Shown here: in pieces, positions 1 to 12,353 of the stretch | How positions within the stretch are numbered: the first letter of the stretch is position 1 | Layout: each line of letters opens with the position of its first letter | Assembly (NCBI RefSeq): GCF_033439725.1 | Contig: NW_026944385.1 | Coordinates: forward strand, 2,203,001 to 2,267,000 | Length of the DNA stretch: 64,000 nt | Source: Neurospora tetraspora | Taxonomy: Eukaryota; Ascomycota; Sordariomycetes; Sordariales; Sordariaceae | Direction of reading: 5' to 3' | Position numbers and translations under genes: made by a program | Notes under the pieces: generated by a model | Told to the model about the DNA's origin: nothing | Databases searched by the model: none | The model's input: only the letters and a program-made list of their open reading frames with translations

Positions 1-766
1 CTTTCAGCTCGGCCCCGCCTCGGCCGCTTCCTCGCCCATTGACCGTCAGCACAACGTCTATGATCTGTCTGATGACCACGATGATGTCGACCCTCGGGAT
101 CCCGACCCCTATTCCGATCCTAGACCTCTTCACCTCCATCACCCATCCAACCCCAACCGGAGCTTTGCCTTGCAACAGCTCAGTCAACTGACAGAAGACA
201 ACATAATGTTCTTGTACCCTGAAGGCAGGGACGGTCCTACTTACCTCCTCAGGTCCGGCCCCAATGCACGCCTCGTACGTGCTCCAGAAGAGCACTATGC
301 TGACGGTGACGGTGATAACGACGACAACGATGGCGAAGCATACACCGCCGCCCACAGGCTGCGACTCTACCACCGCTTCCCAACCCAGACTCCAGAAGAC
401 GCCGTCCGGCAAATGATCACTCACCACGAAGAGGAAAGGCTGGAAATAACCTTTGAGGAACTAATCCGGGGCCAGGACTGGGGATCCCATCCTTATCCCC
501 TCCTCGTCCCTGGCGTTTGTTTCCGAATTCCCGACCCAGCGGATCGTCGTCGGGTAGATGTGATGACCGTCCAGCGCAACAGGCTTCTTCGAAGCAGCGG
601 AAGCGGGTTATCCTCAGAAGCAACGGGAATGGTCTTGGGAATTGCGATACACCAGGTTTTGGCGGATGCGACAGGCGTCGATATTATCATGTCAAGGTTG
701 AGGAGGGAAATTTGGAGAGAGGTTGTGGGGATGAATGACGTGACAGGGACGGGAGATGATGCTTAG
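1..766 (+). pseudogene. N-terminal half of an HxxxD-type acyltransferase, open at the window edge
   Basis: The reading frame is open from base 2 to the stop at 764-766, so the true start lies upstream of the window. The opening residues FQLGP resemble the start of fungal BAHD/trichothecene-acetyltransferase-like proteins, which transfer an acyl group from acyl-CoA to an alcohol or amine. Near residue 215 of the visible frame (bases 650-667) is a motif reading HQVLADATG. The family norm is HHxxxDG, so the usual catalytic second histidine aligns with Gln here; this is seen by eye, not by alignment. The frame then stops, and no C-terminal domain follows in it. The missing half resembles the frame at 1725-2849. 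I read the pair as one split, probably dead, gene. Two unrelated genes, or a very long intron, are less likely alternatives. Confidence 0.5.
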
Positions 767-1724
767 CTGCGGTCTAAAGAAACAAGTAGACGGCCTAAAG
801 GCGGCTTAGAATGGAATGAATGAGTAGGGCCGGGAATTTGGGCATCTTCTTAGAGTAGAAGGGAAAGAGCATCAGGAGGCAAAAGCGGACGATGGCCACC
901 TTCCACCACTATAAGGCCAACCTCGATGCGAAAATTTTTGCAATTCTTTTGTCCTTTTCCACTTTGCAATCGAAAAGTCGTTGAGTAATTAGTTCTTTCA
1001 ACCCGGGACCCAGGGAACCGAAAAGCTAGGAAACCAAGAAATTAGAGAGCCGATACCAAATCTTTCGTTATCCAAGTGGAAGTTACACCCAAATGGCATT
1101 GATTACAAGCTCATTGCTTTAGTTAGGTAGTTAGTTAGTTAGTTGCCGGATCTCTCTCACTCTCTCTTTTAGTCGGGCAAGTAAGACAAGGCCAGGCGAG
1201 GAATTCAAGTAGGTAGTCAATTGATACCTTTAGCAAGAGACCCAACTAAATGAGCATGGAGGCCTGAAGTCGGCGGCACTGATCGTACTACCACTCGATG
1301 AGATTTGTGCAAGTTTTCTCTTCCCGTCGTGCCGTGCCGTGACGTACCGTCTCGTTTCCTTTTGTTTTGTTTCGTTTTGTTTCATCTACTTTTGTCTTGT
1401 TTCGTTTCCTTCAGTTCCTTTCACCGGCACGCCGGTAACTTCCATGTGTTCCCGTCGTGTGAAGCACACGCACGTGTCGAGTGTTTCGGGTTAAGGGAAT
1501 TTGTGGCATGTCATGACGAATGGCACGCGAGTAACACACGGCACGCACTGGCGTAGTTCATCCGATGGATCTGTCAAAACGTGTTTGCATGAACTCCTGT
1601 TCGGTGATACAAGGATCGTCCCTTCCTTTAAGTTCCCCGCATGATGAGGGCAGAAAAAACCTAAGGACCGAAAGGAGCAAAAAAAAGGGCGCGCATGGGA
1701 ATTTGCTGGCCGACCGAGATTTGA
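767..1724. other. Non-coding spacer splitting the acyltransferase, rich in simple sequence
   Basis: No credible frame is present. It holds a TTAG/AGTT microsatellite near 1118-1145, a CT run near 1150-1170, and pyrimidine-rich degenerate repeats of the type gttttgtttc near 1345-1415. It could be an insertion or rearranged DNA between the two gene halves. I see no terminal repeats or target duplication at its edges. Confidence 0.5.
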
Positions 1725-2849
1725 TTGTTGAATCCTTTGGCTTTGGACACAAGCAGCAACCAGCGATCAGCGTACTTCCACCCTGACCTTGCTGATCCAT
1801 CAACAACAGCGGCAGTAGCACCAATTTCACTAGCATCGCTTCCCGAGTACGACCTCGCGCAGCCCACCGGCACCACCACCATGGACTCCAACAATGACGA
1901 CTCCGACGACAGCAACAACAACCCGGCACGGCGCATCCTCATGACTGACATGCTCACCATCCGCACCAGCTGGATCCGCACCGTGCACCGTGCCGCGCAA
2001 GCTTACCTCCATCAAATGACCTCCTCCTCCACCGATGAGGGCGTTCCAACTGTGGTGTCTGCCAGCAATATCACCGAGCAAGACATCCTGTACGCCTACA
2101 TCTGGCACTTACTCACTCGAACGCGAGTACGCGGCATCGGCAGCAGCATCAGCAACCAAGACAGTGACAACTCCGACTTCAGTGACAACGACCCCACGGA
2201 AGTAGTGAAACTCTTCACCACCGCCCACGTCTGCGACGTCCTCCTCCCAGCAATCGCCACCGTCCCTTTACACTCCTTCTTCCTCCGCCCCTCCATCACC
2301 GACGAAACAGGCATCCCACATCTCCGGCGGTACGCCCTGCTTGCCCTTGCGATCCGCTCAGTCATCGAGGCTGCTGTGCGGGAGCCCTCGGCCGTGAGGG
2401 AGCGACTTGGTTTGCTAAAGCAGCACGAAGGGCAGGACGTTGCGCGGCGGATGATGGCGGCAAAGAGGGATTGGATTGGAAGTTGCGAGGGGGGGTTGTG
2501 TATTATTTCGCTTGATGAAGCGGGGAGAAGGGGTTTGGAGGTTTTGGAGGGGATGGCGTCTGGACATGAAGCGTATGGGAGAGGGAGGTCAGAGGTTGGT
2601 AGTGACTTGTCAACATTGAACTCGTCGGGGGAAAAAGAGGTGGAGATGGGGTTGGGGATACAAATTGTGTATAACTCGTCGACGCCGACGAGGGGAGAGT
2701 ATCATGCGGTTGTTTTGCCGATGAGTGAAGGGGGGCGGAGGGACGGGAAATGGAGGGTGCAGTTGCATTTACACCCGCTGTACAGGCAGTGGTTAAGGAG
2801 GTGGATGGAAGAGAACCCTGGGGAGGCTGAGATCGTGCCGAGAGTCTGA
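1725..2849 (+). pseudogene. C-terminal half of an HxxxD-type acyltransferase
   Basis: The frame runs to the stop at 2847-2849. Its first codon is not a convincing start; the first ATG-led stretch begins at about 1881. The stretch SASNITEQDILYAYIWHLL matches, by pattern, the 'vSt.DvLtAhiWr' block that follows the acceptor loop in BAHD-type transferases. A later VCDV block resembles the segment that usually precedes the second catalytic motif. The normal C-terminal DFGWG-like motif is not visible: the corresponding region is low-complexity (GRGRSEVGSDLST). With the frame ending at 766 it makes up one family-length protein, so the gene appears broken. An independent, divergent, intron-free gene remains possible. 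Confidence 0.5.
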
Positions 2850-5800
2850 GCGAAGGCGGTTTGGAAAGCTGGAGGGAAAGGAGGTGTTTGAAGGATCCTG
2901 GGGTTTGACTGCGTCAGACTGTCGGTGGCTTGAGAAAGTATGAAATGAAAAGAGTATTTCTGATTTAACAGACCAAGGAAACTGGATGGGACATTCTGGG
3001 AATCCAAGGCATAAGAAGTGACCATATTGACTTGGCATGTCTATCGTAATCAACGCCAACATCAGTTTGCCAAGGACAGGAACATGCCCTATGGCCCACC
3101 CGCGGGAGCTCCGTACCTGAGATGGAATCTCTTGGCAGGAACCGGAGACGGCAGCGGCCGGCACGGCGCCGAAAAGGCGGGCCGCCAAGTAGTAAGGTAT
3201 CCGGACTTGCTGGGTGTCATGCCGGCATGAGAGCGGAACAGGAACGGCAGCGCAAGACCGGGCCAGACGGTGCCGACACCGTTCTGCCCGCAATATGCGT
3301 TTCAGGAGCGGAGAGGGGCGGCACGGCCGTTGATGACCGGAGTGGGTCTTCGCCCCCGGTTGGAGACAGGTGGATGCCCGGAGCAGCCGTACGGATTTGA
3401 TGGCCTTTTCCCGGTTGCGCGATATACTTATTATCTACTTGGGGGATCAGCGCCAGCAGACATGGTAGATCATGGCGAGCATGTGCCTCATGCCTATTTT
3501 GGAAAGAGCTTTTCCAGATTGTTTCTCCCGACGGGGGGTGGGTAAGGTGTGGAGAGCTTATGTGGACAGCCGGACATGATACAAAGTGGGAAAAGTGCCA
3601 AAGGAACAGGACTCCATGGTTGCAGTCGATGAAGCATGAAGGGGCAGGAAGGGGGGCAGTCACTGATGTTCTCAGTGCACTCGCATGTTTCAAGGCGTCA
3701 GGTTGGACGTGGAGATGCCGATCAGTGATGACGATGATTTCAATGCTGTCCACCGTTGGAGCCGCAGTTGACGACAGAGTCAAAGAGCCGCCGAAGCCGA
3801 TAGGAGAATGGAAAGGCTCATGTTTCTCGAGCTGTATGAGACTTCACGGAGGCGGACAAGGTCAATGGCAACCAGCGACTTTTTTTGCTGTCCCTGGCCA
3901 GTGACGAGTGTACATACCTGGCTATAGCTATGCAGTGTTCCTGATCTAGGACCCAGCCGTGTGGTCCAGTGTCATGAGGTGAGACCCTTTTCGACGTTGA
4001 AGGCCAATGTCTGTATCTCCGAGGTTCACCACTCGTTGTTCGAGTGAGACCACCTTCAAGCCAGGCCGGGCCGGATGGCAGGCAATGCGGGATGGTTCCC
4101 AGTTGACAGTGGGACCACTCACGAACCCGCGGCTTCTGCCAGAACAGCGGGCGAATGCGGAACAACGTCAACCCCGTACGGGATGTGGTGTAGCAACCGG
4201 AGGCGGGTCCGCTAGGGGTAACGCGCCTTGCCAGAACCGGTAATGATCGCCGCTCTTGGCCCGTATTCTTTCCCTTTCGTCGGCTTTATCGACAGATTTT
4301 CTTGTGCGAAAGCCCTCACTCCTCAGGCCATCTCCACCGCGACCAGTGACCAACAAACATTCTCACATCCGAGCCGAATGGTTTCCTCAGCGGAATCCGG
4401 CGGTCCAACGGATGAGGGACGCGGAATCCCGTCCTTTTCCCTTTTCCTTTCCCAACCGTATGAGCAAGAACTGACAAATTCCAACTATCACCATCTGGAC
4501 CCTTTTCTTCGGGTCTTCGCTTGGGATGTGACGAATGTGCTGATGGCGCGGCTGACTTTGCACAGGGAAGGCATGTTGTTGCTTCCGGAGAAGGCGGGGG
4601 CGGCAAAGGAGAACTTTGACATCAACTTGAACGCCTTGCCCCTGTACCGGTACCTGCGCTAAGGCGTAGAACACTCGCCGAAGACAGGTTCTTCAAACCT
4701 AAAAGGTACCTCTCCTAGAGAGGGCAAGAAGCATGGATGGACGAAGGGCCGATGTCGCTCTTTCCGTCATGTCGCCATTGACGTTGGGTGGCCGCTGCTC
4801 GTGTGGAAGCAGCGAATCCGTCGTGGAACTCTGCGGTCGATGGCGTTCCTGCCGTGCAAAGAAAAGGAAAAACGAGCGCACGGGGCACCCTGTTCGGCAG
4901 GCCAAGTCATCACATTTGTGGGCGAAGGTGGGCCATTGGCTCCAGGCAGGGTTATCGATCAGATAAGATGATCAGATAAAAAATTTGCGCGACTTGGCAA
5001 TGTGGAACTCGGCCGAGATGCGGGGCCCTTACGTTATGATTGGCCCTGTGCAACAGGGGCGTCCTGGATTGGGAACCTGTGGGAACTTGGATAATTGTTG
5101 ATGGTGGGGTGGATCGTTCCAATACTCTTTCAAGTCTGTCAAAATTACTGAACGCGATTTGTCTTGATACATGACGGTTTCAAGTGGAAAGAGGGCGTAT
5201 TCGAAAGAGGGACACGTTGGTTCTCTAACAGCTATGAACACATTCGCAGAAGTGTCAAAAGTCCAAGATTCAACAGAGAGAGCTGAATTGGAAGTCAAGT
5301 TTTAACTGGGAGTCCCTATCTCTGCGATGAACTGGAATAGCTTCCGGTTTGGAACACGGAACCCTAAAAATGCAAGACGTAATCGACCCGTATCATCGAT
5401 GGGAAAACACACCGCTGCTTTACAAAGCTCTATTGTAATTCCCGCATGCAGAACACACCGTACACACAGCATCCCGATTTGTACGGATCAGAGTATGGTA
5501 CTGCAACCGAGTCTTGTACCATCTGTCAAAGAGCTTATCCAAGGTCACAGACAACGTTCGACATTGTTTCGACATTACCAATTAAATGAGTGTATGGAAT
5601 TCGGGTCTGTGTATTGCAATCCTGGACAGCCCAGTATCGTTGTAACACGGAGTCCAGACTCCAGACCCAGCCGACAGTCAACAGTGCCCGCACTTCTCCG
5701 AAAAGCTTTACTGCAGTTGGGGTGACACGTTTTCGCTTCAACGGCGCCTCTGGGTTCCATCACCACGTTGGGCCCCTTCTTCCTCCTCTGCTTCACCCCA

Positions 5801-5860
5801 TCGCCCTCCCCGCCCGTCACCGGCGTCAAAATAACTGCCCTGCATCCCTTTAACGGTGCA
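2850..5860. other. Intergenic DNA without a supportable gene
   Basis: Base composition is normal and not RIP-like. Open frames are short, overlap on both strands and show no domain or gene-like composition. The only feature I would mark is a pair of GATA-type sites at 4958-4979. Confidence 0.5.
4958..4979 (+). promoter_or_regulatory. Two direct copies of ATCAGATAA (SRE-type GATA sites)
   Basis: ATCAGATAA lies at 4958-4966 and again at 4971-4979, 13 bp apart start to start. It matches ATCWGATAA, the extended site reported for fungal iron-regulatory GATA factors of the SRE/SreA family. No gene is evident close by. The nearest iron-related gene is the siderophore transporter at 9834, beyond a RIP-mutated block. 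Confidence 0.45.
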
Positions 5861-8800
5861 AATTTATCATTTTTAGCGTGACATGGGTTGTGGCCAATCG
5901 GTGGCTCCCTATACTAGCGGTCTACATTTTCGAGCATGCATATACCTCGATTTTACCAGCATTTACAGCACCTTTATCACTGTACTAAATGTCATATAAT
6001 TTCGTATAGAGACCATGCCAAAATTAACCAATATATTTTTGAGCCCAATACAACTAGTTAAAACTATTCCCAAAACCGTTTAATGTTAATAAGCCGCCTA
6101 ACAACGGTCTCGTTTACAAATTACGATATTATACGTACCGTACCCAAAATATATTAAAATCCGCTTCTAAGTAATATACGAAGGGGAATTATTAATTTTG
6201 AAGACAGTTAAATCTCTATATCGACTCGATAAGTACATCGTATAGCTAGCTTGCTTCAAAAATTTCACTTTAGTATATTCGTTTATAATAATTCCCCTAG
6301 TATTAAACATTAAGGATTTATCTAAGGAAGCGCGGTAAAAAGTAGCCGATTTACTATAAAATACCCAAATTTTATTAATTAATTAACTTCGAAAATTTAT
6401 ATATACAATCCAATTTTTCTATTTAAAAGGAGGCCTATACGGCTTCTCCCTCCAATTAATTAAAAGGTTGGCCGATATAACTTCTATATAAAAATAATAT
6501 ATTATTAGTATAATATTTAGTAAGGAATCAAATACAGTTAATATACTAAGGTAGAAATTAGTAAACATTACTATAAACAACCCGCGGCAGTAACAATAAT
6601 TATACGTATTATATATATACAATTAACTACCGATATTAACGCTATTTATATAGCAATTATATACCCAAATAATTAGCAGTATCTAAATTCGCTTACTACC
6701 TTTATCGCTAAAAAAATCCTTTATAGCGCCTTTATAAATAGGACGGCAGCGGTGTATATAAATACGAAATTCGTTTTCTATATACTATATAAATAAGAAG
6801 TTCACTATTCAGCGATCCTTTATATATATTATTATTAGTCTTATATACGCTAACTAGCTATATAGTCTACCTAGTAGGTATGCGGTGCTATTTCCGTTCT
6901 TAGTCAGTGGGAAAAACCGTGCCGCAGCCGGCTGAAAACCCTCCGCTACTCTATCGCGACAGCGCCATATCAGCGCCGTGCCTTCGTTATTTGTTTTCTA
7001 CTTGGTATAACCTCACCGTTATTCCCGAGGCGTAATCTTTAATTCTGGTACGCGGTCCCTCCGGCCTTACCCCCATCCCATTTCCCTTCCGTTCCTTCCG
7101 CTAAATTCAATTAATTATTAACTGTGTCATCATTCTTCCCCTTCTCTCTACCCCGCCCTTTCATCCTATCTTTTATAACAAACACGTTATAGCGACCTAC
7201 CCTCTAATTGATAAAGTAATTTCTCCCTCGCTCCTTCCCTTCCTTCCTCTTCTTCCTTCTTATACTCCCCATTCTACTTGCTTTCTAACTTGCCGCTCCT
7301 ACTCCGTCATCGCGCTGCTTACATTTCCTTCTCGGCTCCGACCCAGCGCTACTATGGCTCCTTCTAACAAAGCTCAGGCTAAGGCCCTGGGTAAGTCTAA
7401 CAAGCCCGATAATGACAAGCCGGCCAACGTTCCTAAAGATCCCAATGACCCTAAGATCCTTTATATATAGGAAAATTACTCTATTATCCTAATCCGGATT
7501 TAATTATATTTTTTCGCCTTTTTTAGAGTTGGGAACCGGAATATCCGATACAATTTAATATAGCGCCCTAAAAAGTACTTTCTCTTTCTTATTGTTATCT
7601 TTTCGAAGTTTCGCAAACTAGAGTATTATATAATTTGAGCGTATCGTACTAATAATTATAATATTTTTAATATAAAAGTAGCGAGCGAAAGGGATGGTAG
7701 TAAAAAGGTTATTAATAAAAACGTAATAAACTGACTATTGTAGAGGGGAGGGTAAGCTAATTACGAATTTAGCGACTACTCTTTAAATCGGTACGAAATC
7801 ACCTTAATTTTAAACACGTTAACTAATAATTAACTAGGGTTTAAAAGAGGATATTTACGTACGTAAAGTTTCGAATCGATAATATCAACCGCATTATTAT
7901 ACTACCTCTAATTAAAAAAATAACCGCCGAACGCAATAACCTAATACTTAATACCCCACAGTATTAATTTATTAAGGATATAAACTGTTACTTTACTCCT
8001 ACCAATATACTTTACTATTTTCTCATTGACGGCAACGTATTATAGCGGGGTCCGTATCTTAAAATAAATTTTCTAAATATATTTATCGAAATTATATACT
8101 TTATCCTATAAATTAAAATCGTTTTAAATTAAATCCTATACGCAAAACCGTTTTAAAAGTATTTCGAACTGAAAGAAAAGTATTTAACCACGGATTAAAT
8201 AATTCGGGCACCCCTCTTTCTATTACTAATATAATAGGAGGGTTGCCTCTACGTAAAGACTAATATATAGTAAAATAGCGAATATAATATACAATTCCGT
8301 AGCGTAAATAAGGAACTAACGATTCTTATGAGTATAAAGGTCGTTTTCTCCTGGTAATAAGATCTTTTAACAGTTAGTCCATACTACCCATTATTAAACT
8401 ATATAAGGGGAAAAATATTTATAGAATACTAACAAAATAGTAGTAGGAATATAAGTAATTTAATAGGTAAAAGTACCGCCCTCCCCGCGAACAATCTTGA
8501 AAGGAAATTATTAGAGGTCGATAAAATAATACCGAAAATCTTTAAACTTGTACGGGACGTCTATATTAATATTATCGGGTATATTATTAGGAAATTTACT
8601 TATTAGCCGGTAAATATATTAATATATTTCGATAATTAAGTAGAGGGAACTTCGTAACGTCCTAGCCCAGTAGCTTAAGGAGATTATTATTATAATCTTC
8701 GTCGTCGAAGTCGTTTTTAAAATCGAGTATAAAATTGCCTTCATCTTTATTAATATCTAACTTTAACTTACTAAAGCAAAGAAAGACTATTCGATTAAGT

Positions 8801-9170
8801 AAGTAGTCTACAGGGTTAATACTTATTAATCCCCTCTCTAGAGGGGTGGGGCCACCCTCATTATATTCGAAAGGGTTACTAATAAAGGAGTTTAAAATTA
8901 ACGAAAGATATATTTCAACAACAATAAAGACTTAGTAATATTTGCGTTTAATAGTTCAAAGACGGTATAATCTAGTAAATTTATTTTAATACCTTAATAG
9001 ATGATGTAGAATCGCTAATTTTACTAGTAAAAAGGACACTTTTGTTATCGTCGATCCTTTGTATAGACAAGCCGCTAGCGTTGCTTGGCTGGCAACCCAA
9101 GAATCCAGAAAGTCACTAAATACTACCGGTAACTATAGGGGCCGCTAAAAATAATAAATTTACACCGTTA
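5861..9170. repeat. RIP-mutated AT-rich repeat block, element type not identified
   Basis: Composition drops sharply near 5860 and recovers near 9170. TpA-rich sequence with stops in all frames replaces normal DNA, as in the proven RIP-dead retrotransposons further right. I found no matching terminal repeats, so its class is unknown. A less mutated island at about 6880-7465 ends in a short readable frame. Confidence 0.7.
7354..7470 (+). pseudogene. Short surviving N-terminal frame inside the RIP-mutated block
   Basis: An ATG at 7354 opens a Lys/Pro/Asn-rich, hydrophilic frame (beginning MAPSNKAQAK) of about 38 codons. It is preceded by a CT-rich leader (about 7040-7350) like those before real genes here. 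The frame hits a TAG just where the sequence becomes AT-rich. It looks like the 5' end of a transposon ORF or of a duplicated host gene whose remainder was mutated. The family is not recognised. Confidence 0.4.
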
Positions 9171-9180
9171 AAGGGATATT

Positions 9181-9597
9181 CATCACGGCCATGTAACTTG
9201 AAGACATCCGCTGCCGAACGGGGAGAGGAGGTACCCATCCCGTCTCTTCGCGGGCCCCGTCTGGCTGTCCCGTCTCGGCCGGGTTTTGCAGAGGCTGTCG
9301 CCATGGCCGGGTCTCGACTCTCGAGGAGTCGGGGGAGTCTCCAGAACGGCGCAATGCCCTTTTCTGTCTCTAGGGCCCCAGAAATGGCTTCATGTGGTCC
9401 CCACCTCTGCAGCTTCCACTTTTGCAGAGCTACCGGACCGAGCTACCTGGCTCAGTGTAACCTTGCGATCCTTGCCCTCCTCCCAACCACACTGGAACCG
9501 CGGACGCAGACCCACCACCCCACGGCACAAGCTCCAATCGAGCCCCACCGGCCATGCCGTACGTGCGTGCCCCTGCCTTTCCGCCTTGTGCACTTCG
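9181..9597. other. Upstream region of the siderophore transporter
   Basis: Normal composition returns here after the AT-rich block. Small overlapping frames occur but none is convincing. I treat it as the distal promoter of the gene at 9834. Confidence 0.4.
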
Positions 9598-9671
9598 ATC
9601 TGATAAGTAATACATATAAACTTCAATCCCTCCCGACTCTCCCCTCCTCCCGTTCTTCTTCGATCTGATAT
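9598..9671 (+). promoter_or_regulatory. GATA-type sites and TATA box before the siderophore transporter
   Basis: ATCTGATAA (9598-9606) matches ATCWGATAA, the site reported for SRE/SreA-type iron repressors. A TATAAA box follows at 9615-9620, about 215 bp before the ATG. A near-match, ATCTGATAT, lies at 9663-9671. A repressor bound here would overlap the core promoter, fitting shut-off of siderophore uptake when iron is plentiful. The site match is seen; regulation is inferred. Confidence 0.6.
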
Positions 9672-9833
9672 CTGCGTTCCATCCCCAAGCTTCCTTCCCT
9701 CATCATCCCCATCTTTCCACCCCTTCTCCTTCCCACCGGCTGGAGACTGGATCCCAACTGACCCGGATCGTGGTCAACGGAGACACTTTCTTGATTCCTC
9801 ACATCGGCTACTCAGCTCCATTCTTCCTTCACC

Positions 9834-11691
9834 ATGAGGAGTCTTCTCCACAAGCTGGGCCGCCCTGCGGCTCCGGCCGATATCGTCGAGGAGGTCCAGC
9901 ACAACCCCAATGACAAGGAGGCCGCTGTCGGTGCCAAGTCTGCTACCAACGAGTCTGACCCGGGTGCCGAGACCGATTCGAGCCAGGAGATCTCCAAGGA
10001 GGCTCAAGCCGGTATTCAGCGTGTCGAGGCCATGACCAAGGTCTGGACCCGGAACGACATGTACATGGCCTACATCACGTATGTTCCATCCTTCACTTCC
10101 TCCACATGCTGTGACTGTTGACTGACAATCATCCGCCTCCAGTATCTGGATCCTCTACTTCGTCGATGCCCTCCAGTCCGGCATGTCCACCAGCTTCTAT
10201 CCTTACGTTACCAGTTCCTTCGCCCTCCACTCCCTGACGGCCACCACCAGCATCATGTCCAACTTGATCGGTGGTCTGTTCAAGCTCCCCCTCGCCAAGA
10301 TCCTCGATATCTGGGGTCGTCCTCAGGGTTTCTGCGCCATGCTTTTCTGCCTGACCATTGGTCTGATCATGATGGCTGCTTGTAACGGCGTCAAGACCTA
10401 CGCGGCTGCCCAGGTCTTCTACTGGGTCGGATACAACGGCATCACCTACTCAATCTCCATCTTCCTTGCCGATACTTCGGCCCTCACGAACAGAGCTTTG
10501 CTGTTTGCCTTTGTTTCGTCCCCCTACATCATCACCTGCTGGATCAGCGGTATTGTTGCCGAGCGCTTCCTCGGTGGCCCTGGCTGGAGGTGGGGTTATG
10601 GCGCCTTTGCCATTATTGTCCCCGCCGTCTGCTCGCCCCTGCTCTGGCTCTTCTACAAGAACCACGTCAAGGCCAAGAAGGCTGGTCTTCTCCCCAAGCA
10701 CGAGAGCAAGGGCAACTTCTGGCAGACGCTCAAGTTCTACCTCATCGAGTTCGACATCTTCGGTCTGCTCCTCATCACTACTGGTCTGGCCCTGTTCCTC
10801 CTGTCCTTCAACCTCTATTCGTACCAGAAGGACCAGTGGAAGGCTCCCCTCATCATCTGCTTCCTCATCTTTGGTGGTTTGCTCATGATCGCTTTCGCCT
10901 TCTACGAGAAGTTCTTGGCTCCCAAGACTTTCATCCCCTACCAGCTCCTCATGGACCGCACCGTCATCAGCGCGTGCATTCTCTCGGCTGCCCTCTTCGT
11001 CTCGTTCTACATCTGGGATATTTACTTCTCTTCGTTCCTCCAGGTCGTCAACAACCTTGACGTCGTTAAGACCAGCTACGTTGTCAACGTTTACAGCGTC
11101 GGCTCCTGCTTCTGGTCCCTTCTCGTCGGTTGGGCCGTCCGCAAGACTGGTCGCTTCAAGTGGCTCGCCGTGTACTTTGGTGTCCCTGTCACCATTCTCG
11201 GTGTCGGCCTCATGATCCACTTCCGTCAGCCCAACGAGAACGTCGGCTACATTGTTATGTGCCAGATCTTCATTGCCACCGCCGGCGGTACCCTCGTCAT
11301 TTGCGAGCAGATGGCGGTCATGGCGGCCACCTCGCACGAGTTCATTGCGTCCGTTCTTGCCATCGAGGCCATGTTCTCCAACGTTGGTGGTGCCATTGGT
11401 CTCACTATTGCCTCGGCCATCTGGACCGGTGTCTTCCCCAAGCACCTGGCCAAGTACCTCCCCGCCTCGGAGCAGGAGAACCTCCCCGCCATCTACGGCT
11501 CCCTTGTCAAGCAGCTGAGCTACCCGTATGGTTCTGAGACCAGAAACGCCATTTCTCGGGCCTATGGTGACTCCCAGAAGTACATGCTCATCGCTGCGAC
11601 GGCCATCCAGGCCATCTCGCTGGTGTCGGTCTTGTTCTGGAGGGACATCAAGCTCAAGGATGTCAAGCAGAATAAGGGCTTGGTGTTCTAA
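9834..11691 (+). CDS. MFS siderophore-iron transporter
   Basis: Two exons, 9834-10078 and 10143-11691, join in phase 2 across a 64-bp GTATGT..CAG intron and give 597 residues. About 70 hydrophilic residues precede the conserved WTRNDMYMAYITIWILYF segment that opens the siderophore transporter (ARN/SIT, MirB-type) branch of the major facilitator superfamily. Next come FYPYVTSSF, LPLAKILDIWGRPQG (the family's loop-2 motif) and FVSSPYIITCW. The length and the many hydrophobic segments fit the 14-helix plan. Such proteins take up ferric hydroxamate siderophores through the plasma or vesicle membrane by proton symport. The ATG opens a typical charged N-terminal tail. Codon use is strongly C-ending at third positions, consistent with good expression. 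GATA-type sites upstream suggest iron control. The siderophore it carries cannot be read from sequence. Confidence 0.92.
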
Positions 11692-12353
11692 AAGGAGAGA
11701 AGAAGAGAATCGTTTTGCAGTTTATTTGGCGGTTTGGATATTAAAAGAGGGGGCGATTGGAAAAGGGAAACGGTGCAGGTTTAGGCATTGTGTCATGACT
11801 TTGTTTGATGAGATTATACCCGAGATGTTTGCTCTTTCTATAGTGTTGACGATAATGTAATACGAGTAATGAATGTCCCTTACAATTATTTGTCCACCGG
11901 TTGGCCCTGAGAGATTTTGCGCGATTCTATCCCAAGCGGGTATCTGGGTTTTTCACCAAGCGGTTTTCCCAGCGTTCTTTTTTCCTATTTTCCTCTTCTC
12001 CCAGCGCTATGCTGCCTATAAATTGTGAACTCTTTGTAGCAAAACCGGGGCTCATGGGACTTTACGTTATCGATAACGTTTTAGTCAGGGGTAAACACGG
12101 GCGATAAGCGTTTGTACCCCACTCTGACGTCATAGGCATCATTCGTCTGAAGCTCCCGTTCCGTCTGTGTAAGACAATAAACAACACCGCTACAATCATA
12201 CACAACCCGATTTCCAGGAAGCACTTTTGAAGATAACCTACCATCCTCTCGACAGTAGCTTGCAGTCTGTATCTGCTGTTCTTACTACACTCTTCAAGAG
12301 AATAACTAATCGCGAAGCTCACAAACCACCACCCACCCAGATCCTCAGACACA
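11692..12353. promoter_or_regulatory. Intergenic region with a palindromic CRE (TGACGTCA) before the Kelch gene
   Basis: It holds the 3' end of the transporter gene and the promoter of the Kelch gene. A perfect TGACGTCA, the binding site of CREB/ATF-type bZIP factors, lies at 12125-12132, about 222 bp before the Kelch ATG. No further gene is seen. Confidence 0.45.

Noticed and set aside
767-1724. A single intron joining the two acyltransferase halves
   Set aside because: It would be nearly 1 kb, against 52-128 bp for the other introns in this window, and the first half has an in-frame stop before any clear donor. Kept only as a possibility.
10450-11445. 331-codon open frame on the minus strand
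   Set aside because: It lies entirely under the siderophore transporter and is Glu/Asp/Gly-rich. This is the usual shadow of a strongly C-biased gene in the opposite frame.
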